A stretch of 12,060 nucleotides of DNA from Gammaproteobacteria bacterium (GTDB taxonomy: Bacteria; Pseudomonadota; Gammaproteobacteria; GRL18): the NCBI GenBank assembly GCA_028571885.1, contig JAPVVU010000055.1:1-12060 (forward strand), given 5' to 3'. Of this stretch, positions 7,544-12,060 are shown in pieces. The notes beneath the pieces are model-generated. The model saw nothing but the letters and a program-made list of their open reading frames with translations. It made no database searches and had not been told where the DNA came from. The translations under genes and the position numbers were made by a program. Numbering within the stretch: position 1 is the first letter of the stretch; each line of letters begins with the position of its first letter.

Positions 7544-8127
7544 AAAATCTCATCTATTGGCAACTGACCGGGTCGTTCCCAGGCAGCTTTGGTTGCTTTA
7601 CCAACAGCAACAAACATAGCAATAACATGATCATCAGGCAAATTAATTAATTTGGCCACCGCATCAAAGTCAAAACCATCCATTGGGCAGGTATCATATC
7701 CCATGGCTTTGGCCGCCAACATGATGGTTTGTGCGGCAATACCACAAGAGCGCATTGCTTCATCTCTTTGTACCTGTTCTTTATCGCGGTAGTATTGGTC
7801 AATCGCCGGCACCATAAAGTCTCTGACCTCTTCAGGTGCATTGTCCCAATATCGTGCTGGTTCTTTTTCCCAGGCCTTTAAATCGGCACATAAAATCAAA
7901 AGCAATGAAGCATCAGTCACTTGTGCCTGATCCCATGATACCGCACGAATTGATTCTCTCAGCGATTGATCCTGAACACTGACAAAGCGGAAGTTTTGTA
8001 TATTAAAGGCAGTTGGAGACAGTTTAACCAGAGACATTAACTGCTCTATTTCATCACCAGTCATTTGGTGATTCGGATCATAATGTTTAACCGCACGTCG
8101 TGTTTTAATTGCTTCAAAAGTATCCAT
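7525..8127 (-). CDS. Nitroreductase-family FMN oxidoreductase
   Basis: A 200-residue cytoplasmic flavoprotein predicted to use NAD(P)H to reduce nitro, quinone or similar compounds; the natural substrate cannot be read from sequence. Family signatures are the N-terminal TRRAVKHY (residues 9-16) for the FMN phosphate, LSPTAFNIQNFRF (36-48), CGIAAQTIMLAAKAMGYDTCP (split around 128-148) with the MDGFD motif (149-153), and a terminal VAVGK segment (174-178). The length is typical for a single-domain member that works as a dimer. The ATG is preceded by GAGGG (8136-8132), a strong binding site. It converges with the diguanylate cyclase gene, 14 bases apart, and appears to be transcribed alone. A loose -10 (TAAAAT, 8181-8176) lies about 50 bases upstream of the start. 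Confidence 0.9.
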   Translation of the reverse strand: MDTFEAIKTRRAVKHYDPNHQMTGDEIEQLMSLVKLSPTAFNIQNFRFVSVQDQSLRESIRAVSWDQAQVTDASLLLILCADLKAWEKEPARYWDNAPEEVRDFMVPAIDQYYRDKEQVQRDEAMRSCGIAAQTIMLAAKAMGYDTCPMDGFDFDAVAKLINLPDDHVIAMFVAVGKATKAAWERPGQLPIDEILLKDHF

Positions 8128-8190
8128 TTTTCCCTCTTTCTTTTTTTATTCATTAGCTGAATATTGTAATCAAATATTTTAGTCATAGTT

Positions 8191-8227
8191 ATGACAAATT
8201 AAATAAGAATGTCTCAATTTGTGTCAT
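8191..8227. repeat. Imperfect inverted repeat upstream of the nitroreductase gene
   Basis: ATGACAAATT (8191-8200) is mirrored by AATTTGTGTCAT (8216-8227), whose complement ATGACACAAATT differs only by two inserted bases. It sits about 65-100 bases before the nitroreductase start, close to the weak -10 at 8176-8181. It could be an operator, but the AT-rich composition makes chance similarity possible. Confidence 0.4.
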
Positions 8228-8266
8228 TTCAAATTTATTTGAGCATGTGATAACTATATAGGCTTA

Positions 8267-8303
8267 CAATTTATTAATAAAGTGGCTATTTATTAATAAA
8301 TTG
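8267..8303. repeat. Perfect 15-bp inverted repeat built from two TTTATTAATAAA palindromes
   Basis: The arm at 8267-8281 is perfectly complementary to the arm at 8289-8303, with loop GTGGCTA. Each arm contains the self-complementary TTTATTAATAAA (8270-8281 and 8289-8300), so the copies are also direct repeats 19 bp apart. TTTCTTTTT follows on the plus strand. It may be a plus-strand terminator between two minus-strand genes, or a paired operator. The rest of the 8128-8369 spacer holds no supported gene. Confidence 0.75.
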
Positions 8304-8369
8304 TTTCTTTTTAATTGACAATGTGGGCGGGGTTTAGCAGAACGGAATAAATATCATGAAGACTAAATT

Positions 8370-8963
8370 TTACTTAAAAGTACTTTCTCTGGCTTTCTTT
8401 TCTTTAAGTGCATGCCAGATACTTTTTACATCCACAGTTCTTTCTACATTGCAGATTAATGTGATCAAAATCTGTTCTATTGCCGCATAAAGACAGAAAA
8501 TAACGGCCACTTTAAACGGCCAGTCTAAAAGTCCGGTAAATAATAAAACATAAGCAATTATGCTGACAGCGACTGCAAGTTTAACACTCAGGGTATGATA
8601 GCTGGTCCATGTCTTAAACTTTATCAGACCGACTAAAACAGGCAAAGTAAAACAGCTGACAATGATGGTGACAGAGATGTATTCACGCAGAAAAATATCA
8701 GGCCAGAGTAACCAGGCTGAAATTGCCATGGTAATATAAACAAAAAAATCGCCCCAGCTGTCAAGCTGAGCACCCAGTTCAGAAACTAAATTGAGACGTC
8801 TGGCCAGATAACCATCCAGTACATCAGTCAGTTCAGTAAAAATCAACACGATAATAAAAGCCACAGGCTGCTGAGTAATCGCCAGATATAGCAAAATCGG
8901 AGCCATTAGAATACGAATAAGACTGATGATGTTAGGCAAATTTCGATAAAATCGGTTTGACAT
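8370..8963 (-). CDS. CDP-alcohol phosphatidyltransferase family membrane enzyme
   Basis: A polytopic inner-membrane enzyme of about 197 residues that transfers a substituted phosphate from a CDP-linked donor (usually CDP-diacylglycerol) to an alcohol in phospholipid synthesis. The family motif D-G-x2-A-R-x8-G-x3-D-x3-D is complete: D50-G51, A54-R55, G64, D68 and D72 (numbered from the ATG at 8963), with an extra upstream acidic residue D47. Around it are several hydrophobic segments with the typical N-terminal NIISLIRILMAP. The C-terminus DVKSIWHALK is also family-like. The acceptor alcohol cannot be deduced; it resembles PgsA in size, but the DSWGD end of the motif differs from PgsA's DPVAD, so I give no symbol. 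An in-frame TTG at 8978 would add five residues; neither start has a clear Shine-Dalgarno. Confidence 0.85.
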   Translation of the reverse strand: MSNRFYRNLPNIISLIRILMAPILLYLAITQQPVAFIIVLIFTELTDVLDGYLARRLNLVSELGAQLDSWGDFFVYITMAISAWLLWPDIFLREYISVTIIVSCFTLPVLVGLIKFKTWTSYHTLSVKLAVAVSIIAYVLLFTGLLDWPFKVAVIFCLYAAIEQILITLICNVERTVDVKSIWHALKEKKARESTFK

Positions 8964-9026
8964 GTTTTGAAGTCGCAAATCACAAAAAAGTGTTAAGTAG
9001 ATGTTTTTTATATTTTTATGTGCATA

Positions 9027-9032
9027 AGTATA
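9027..9032 (-). promoter_or_regulatory. Candidate -10 of the phosphatidyltransferase promoter
   Basis: On the minus strand TATACT (9032-9027) is a five-of-six -10 match about 60 bases before the ATG at 8963. The nearest -35-like word, TTGTAT, is 19 bases upstream and weak. Confidence 0.35.
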
Positions 9033-9119
9033 ACCGATTTATCACTATGACATACAATCTATATTCAAAGTCATCAAAATTAAGCTAAATTGAAAAGTAC
9101 AGCAGTACATTAAGTCATG

Positions 9120-9147
9120 GAACTAATGTTTAAGAACTAATATTTAG
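9120..9147. repeat. 14-bp tandem repeat upstream of the DUF547 gene
   Basis: gaactaatgtttaa (9120-9133) is followed directly by gaactaatatttag (9134-9147), 12 of 14 positions identical. It ends 26 bases before the DUF547 start codon, where a promoter or operator would lie. No other supported gene or RNA is visible in the 210-base divergent spacer 8964-9173. Confidence 0.7.
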
Positions 9148-9173
9148 AAACGATACTTAGGGAAATATTTATA

Positions 9174-10004
9174 ATGAACAAATTCTTTAAATTTTCTGCC
9201 CTCTTTTATTTAATATTAATAATACCCTCGGTGCATGCATTTGATCATCAGCATTTGCAATGGGATTTAATATTACAGCAAAATATTCATCTTACTTCTA
9301 ATGGTCATGCAAGCCGGGTTGATTATGCAAATATCAAGAGTAACTCGGCACCATTTGAGCGCTATCTGGAATTACTCACTTCTGTCAGTGAAAATGAATT
9401 CAATCAATGGTCACAAGAGGAACAAAAAGCTTTTTTAATTAATGCCTACAATGCCTTTACAATTGAGTTAATCCTGAGTCGCTATCCTGATCTCGAGAGC
9501 ATTAAAGATATTGGTTCATTTTTCAGCAACCCATGGAAAAAGAAATTTTTTAACCTTTTGGGCAAAAAACGAAGTCTTGATGAACTCGAACATAACATTT
9601 TGCGCAAACAAGGTGTTTACGATGATCCCTTTATTCATGTTGCTCTGGTCTGTGCATCAATTGGCTGTCCGGCTCTAAAAAATAAAGCTTATACGGCGGA
9701 AAAAATTGAGCAGCAATTAACCGACAGCATGCGACGCTTCCTTTCAGACAAAGAACGCAATCGTTACGATCATGAGTCTAAATCCCTTGAAGTGTCGAAA
9801 ATTTTCGACTGGTATGAAGATGATTTTAAAAAAGGTCATCGAGGAATTTTTTCTTTAAATGACTTGTTTTCACTTTATGATAAAGAACTGACAGATGATA
9901 TAGATGGACAGACAAGAATTCTTTCAAAAACCATTAAGATTAATTATCTGGACTATGACTGGAACTTGAATGACTGGCATTTAAATGATCACAGCTTAAA
10001 GTAG
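9174..10004 (+). CDS. Exported DUF547-domain protein
   Basis: A 276-residue protein with a clear Sec signal peptide: lysines at 3 and 6, a hydrophobic core to about residue 18 and a V-H-A cleavage site after residue 22, so the mature protein should be periplasmic or envelope-associated. The DUF547 signatures are all present: AFLINAYNAFTIELIL (86-101), SIKDIG (109-114), LDELEHNILR (135-144), HVALVCASIGCPAL (155-168, with C160 and C165) and the terminal YLDYDWNLND. The biochemical role of this widespread family is not established; the conserved cysteines and histidine suggest a catalytic or metal site, which is inference. AGGGA (9159-9163) lies 10 bases before the ATG. The next gene follows in the same direction after 58 bases. 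Confidence 0.88.
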   Translation: MNKFFKFSALFYLILIIPSVHAFDHQHLQWDLILQQNIHLTSNGHASRVDYANIKSNSAPFERYLELLTSVSENEFNQWSQEEQKAFLINAYNAFTIELILSRYPDLESIKDIGSFFSNPWKKKFFNLLGKKRSLDELEHNILRKQGVYDDPFIHVALVCASIGCPALKNKAYTAEKIEQQLTDSMRRFLSDKERNRYDHESKSLEVSKIFDWYEDDFKKGHRGIFSLNDLFSLYDKELTDDIDGQTRILSKTIKINYLDYDWNLNDWHLNDHSLK

Positions 10005-10030
10005 AATGCAAAAGCAATCTATAAATGAGA

Positions 10031-10039
10031 TGCTATACT
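10031..10039 (+). promoter_or_regulatory. Candidate extended -10 promoter for the small exported protein
   Basis: TGCTATACT combines the TGn extension with a five-of-six -10, 23 bases before the ATG at 10063 and inside the 58-base gap after the DUF547 gene. The -35 region is poor. It suggests the small gene can be transcribed separately. Confidence 0.4.
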
Positions 10040-10062
10040 GATTAATAAATTGGAGAATTTAT

Positions 10063-10497
10063 ATGAACTTTTTAACCACATCTCTGACAACATCTATTAC
10101 AACTTTGATATTATTGTCAGTCTCAGTAAATGCTGCAGCAGACAAAATTGCCTGTCTGCCAAGCGGATATATGAATACTGATGGACGTGAGCAGCAAACA
10201 CTGGCAGGATCACTATTAGAAAAAGGTATAAAGCCTGGGCCTGGTGATACGGTATATTACCTGTTTTCGCCCAGAACGCTGTCAGGCTCCTGGCAAGGCG
10301 GTAAAATAGGAAGCTATGCCGGAACAAGCATGGGAAAATTGACCCTCATCGACACCGACGTTAATGGCTGGGAAACTTATATCAATGAGCAATCAGATGT
10401 TAAAGTGATGGTCAACAGAGATAGAACAGTTGTGCAGCATACCAGCACTGACCGTTCTCAGATAAATAGCACAATGTATCGGTGTGTAAAAAAATAG
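10063..10497 (+). CDS. Small exported protein of unknown function with two cysteines
   Basis: I do not recognise this 144-residue protein. Residues 1-24 look like a Sec signal peptide with a long Thr/Ser-rich, weakly charged N-region, hydrophobic LILLSVSV and cleavage after V-N-A (24) or A26, so the mature chain of about 120 residues should be periplasmic or secreted. The mature part has exactly two cysteines, C31 near its start and C141 four residues from its end, suited to a disulfide joining the termini. Glycine-rich SGSWQGGKIGSYAGTSMG (74-91) and alternating hydrophobic stretches suggest a small beta-rich domain. GGAG lies seven bases before the ATG. It follows the DUF547 gene by 58 bases and converges with the murein hydrolase gene 95 bases downstream. 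It could be an envelope protein or an inhibitor of that hydrolase; neither is shown. Confidence 0.8.
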   Translation: MNFLTTSLTTSITTLILLSVSVNAAADKIACLPSGYMNTDGREQQTLAGSLLEKGIKPGPGDTVYYLFSPRTLSGSWQGGKIGSYAGTSMGKLTLIDTDVNGWETYINEQSDVKVMVNRDRTVVQHTSTDRSQINSTMYRCVKK

Positions 10498-10527
10498 AGC
10501 TATTAGGTATATGAAATTTTTTTTACC

Positions 10528-10553
10528 TCTCCCTTCTAAAAGAAGAAGGGGGA
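10528..10553 (+). other. Stem-loop between convergent genes
   Basis: Bases 10528-10537 pair with 10544-10553 in plus-strand RNA (ten pairs including one G-U) around the loop AAAAGA. It sits 30 bases after the stop of the small exported protein. No T tract follows in either direction, so it is not a standard terminator; it may protect the transcript end. Confidence 0.45.
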
Positions 10554-10592
10554 AGCTAAAAGCTAAAAGAAAAATAAACAGATACACACTAA

Positions 10593-12014
10593 TTAATTAA
10601 CTGGTTCATAATAATCAATGCCTACAATCTTGTAACTGTTTTTACGAGTTGTTTTTTGTATGATATTCTCACTACCCGCATTCTTGTAGCCATCACCATA
10701 GCGTGTTGCCGGATCGTTCATAATAATATCTCCATCATCAGAAACACCCACACAGACAACAAAATGATTATAAATCAGATTACTGTCTGTACCATAGTCA
10801 ACTCTAGCCATGGTTGGCAGATTTTTTTTGATACGATCTTTAATAATTTTGAGCAATTTCTTATTGCTTCCAGTTTTACGTGAGTACTTAAGTTTATCGC
10901 CATCAGATTCATTAAACTGACCCGCTACTCCCCATATAACAGAATTTCCACTATAACCGTTATTGGCATCCAGGAACTCATCAAGCTGGCCTGGATTACA
11001 ATGACGACCATAGAAGCCAAGCATCATAGCAACAGAAGAAATTGCACATCCCTGTTTTGAAATACTTGAACTGCGACCGAGCATCCTGCTCCCCCAGCGT
11101 GGATCACCCTGACTAAAATGAGGCACGGAAGGAAAAATCATCTGTTTAACACCGGGCTGATATTCAACAATATTACTATCGCTATCCGGTAAATTATGTC
11201 TGGTGTAGCCATCTTTAAGCCACAATATGATTGCATCTTTGGTATTATTATCAACTATCCCACTGACATTTATTGTTGCATCCTGCTGCAAAGCCATCAA
11301 TGTCGTTCGCGTATTTACTCCAAATGCACCGTCAGCAACGGTATCACTATAACCAAGAGCGATAAAATCATTTTGTAATGCAACGACATAACCATCAGGC
11401 ACATTTTGGTTTAAGTGTAGATATTCAGCAGCACCACTATCATCAACACTGCCCCGTTCTAATTCAACAGTATTATCAGACAAATAGCCACTGGCAATAT
11501 CTTCATGATTATCTTCCGGGATATCCAGACGCCGTGGTGAGGTAAAGTTATTATCAACTGCATCATCAGCTGAACTCATAAACAATTCACCTTCAGCGCT
11601 GCGACGCTTAACCAGGCCACTAAGAGTCTGTCCGCCCGCCTTAACCCAGCGAGCTAATTCAGATGGGACACAATTATAATCACCAGTATTCAGCTTACGC
11701 CGTAATGTACTGTCTTTCAGACTACCCGCACCTAAATTAAAGGTAAAACAGACCAATGCAGCAAACTGGTTATCGTTCAGTTGTACACTGATATAACGTT
11801 CCACAGCACGTTCTGAACTGTCTGCATCTTTTTTCAGTAATGTTTCTGCCTGATCTTCTGTGATGCTTTTTATACCAATATCAGAAAAGTCAACAGTACG
11901 CGTATGTCCGTAGCCTATTGTGGCAATACCAACGCTATCGTCATAACAGGTAAGGCGTAAACCTTCAAATTTTTTAATCAGTGCCAGGCCTGCATCATTA
12001 ATTTTTCGTATCAT
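10593..12014 (-). CDS. Three-domain murein hydrolase: GH24 lysozyme + peptidoglycan-binding domain + C39-like peptidase
   Basis: A 473-residue protein predicted to cut peptidoglycan glycan strands and possibly peptide bonds. Residues 1-147 are a phage-type GH24 lysozyme with the E-x8-D-x5-T triad spaced as in T4 lysozyme: E17 (KKFEGL), D26 (CYDDS) and T32 before IGYGHT. An acidic, low-complexity linker (148-200) leads to a PG_binding_1-like domain (about 206-266; LQNDFIALGY, DGAFGVNTR). Residues 290-473 resemble the C39-like (Peptidase_C39_2) papain fold: FSQGDPRWG, nucleophile C323 in KQGCAISSVAMMLGFYG, H417 in YNHFVVCVGV and N433-D434-P435. No signal peptide, SAR helix or lipobox is visible, so release would need a holin, lysis or a secretion machine. 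No holin, spanin or phage structural gene lies nearby. GGAGG (12025-12021) is six bases before the ATG. Domain calls are firm; biological role is open. Confidence 0.88.
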   Translation of the reverse strand: MIRKINDAGLALIKKFEGLRLTCYDDSVGIATIGYGHTRTVDFSDIGIKSITEDQAETLLKKDADSSERAVERYISVQLNDNQFAALVCFTFNLGAGSLKDSTLRRKLNTGDYNCVPSELARWVKAGGQTLSGLVKRRSAEGELFMSSADDAVDNNFTSPRRLDIPEDNHEDIASGYLSDNTVELERGSVDDSGAAEYLHLNQNVPDGYVVALQNDFIALGYSDTVADGAFGVNTRTTLMALQQDATINVSGIVDNNTKDAIILWLKDGYTRHNLPDSDSNIVEYQPGVKQMIFPSVPHFSQGDPRWGSRMLGRSSSISKQGCAISSVAMMLGFYGRHCNPGQLDEFLDANNGYSGNSVIWGVAGQFNESDGDKLKYSRKTGSNKKLLKIIKDRIKKNLPTMARVDYGTDSNLIYNHFVVCVGVSDDGDIIMNDPATRYGDGYKNAGSENIIQKTTRKNSYKIVGIDYYEPVN

Positions 12015-12020
12015 TTGAAA

Positions 12021-12025
12021 CCTCC
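12021..12025 (-). promoter_or_regulatory. Strong ribosome binding site of the murein hydrolase gene
   Basis: GGAGG six bases before the ATG at 12014 fixes the start at MIRKIND and argues against an upstream extension carrying a signal peptide. A TATACA lies just upstream and could be a -10, but the window ends too soon to judge. Confidence 0.75.
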
Positions 12026-12060
12026 AGTTTTGTATAAAATTCAGCAGACTCGTTATGAAC

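Noticed and set aside
10393..10587. 64-codon minus-strand ORF overlapping the small exported protein
   Set aside because: Antisense to a gene with a good binding site and signal peptide; its product is a composition artefact of AT-rich DNA.
10593..12014. Prophage remnant as the source of the lysozyme gene
   Set aside because: No holin, spanin, tail, integrase or attachment-site repeat is visible on its left, and the fused C39-like domain is atypical for a lysis gene. Sequence beyond 12060 could reverse this.
1..12060. tRNA, rRNA, CRISPR array, insertion sequence
   Set aside because: No cloverleaf-like sequence, spaced repeat array, transposase frame or paired terminal repeats with target duplication was found on either strand.

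Overview
The window looks like chromosomal DNA of a gammaproteobacterium. RecC of the RecBCD type, an N-terminal Cache/HD-GYP sensor and a PleD-like REC-REC-GGDEF protein all fit that, and spacers are AT-rich (roughly 40% GC overall by eye). I cannot name a genus. There are no rRNA or tRNA genes, no CRISPR array, no transposase and no recognisable integrated phage.

Layout: (1) 1-3342, minus strand: the first 1114 codons of recC, starting at TTG and running off the left edge. (2) 3343-3547: a divergent spacer with three 10-bp tandem repeats, a strong rho-independent terminator facing right with no gene in front of it, and the probable promoter of the next gene. (3) 3548-7510, plus strand: two cyclic-di-GMP genes, a membrane-bound Cache-HD-GYP phosphodiesterase with an unusual insertion, then a two-receiver diguanylate cyclase that has lost its product-inhibition site. 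(4) 7525-8127, minus: a nitroreductase-family flavoprotein. (5) 8128-8369: an AT-rich spacer with a perfect 15-bp inverted repeat. (6) 8370-8963, minus: a CDP-alcohol phosphatidyltransferase. (7) 9174-10497, plus: two exported proteins, a DUF547 protein and a small unrecognised protein with two cysteines. (8) 10593-12014, minus: a three-domain murein hydrolase (GH24 lysozyme, peptidoglycan-binding domain, C39-like cysteine peptidase) with no signal peptide, convergent with the small exported protein.

How the genes relate: recC belongs to double-strand-break repair, and recB/recD would be expected beyond the left edge. The two c-di-GMP genes carry opposite activities and probably adjust the same second messenger, one in response to a periplasmic ligand and the other to phosphorylation by kinases not encoded here. 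The nitroreductase and phosphatidyltransferase look like independent single-gene units. The most unusual locus is the right end: a phage-like lysozyme fused to a cell-wall-binding module and a predicted peptidase, next to a small periplasmic protein of unknown function. That could be an effector with a neighbouring protective protein, but this is an inference from architecture and position only.
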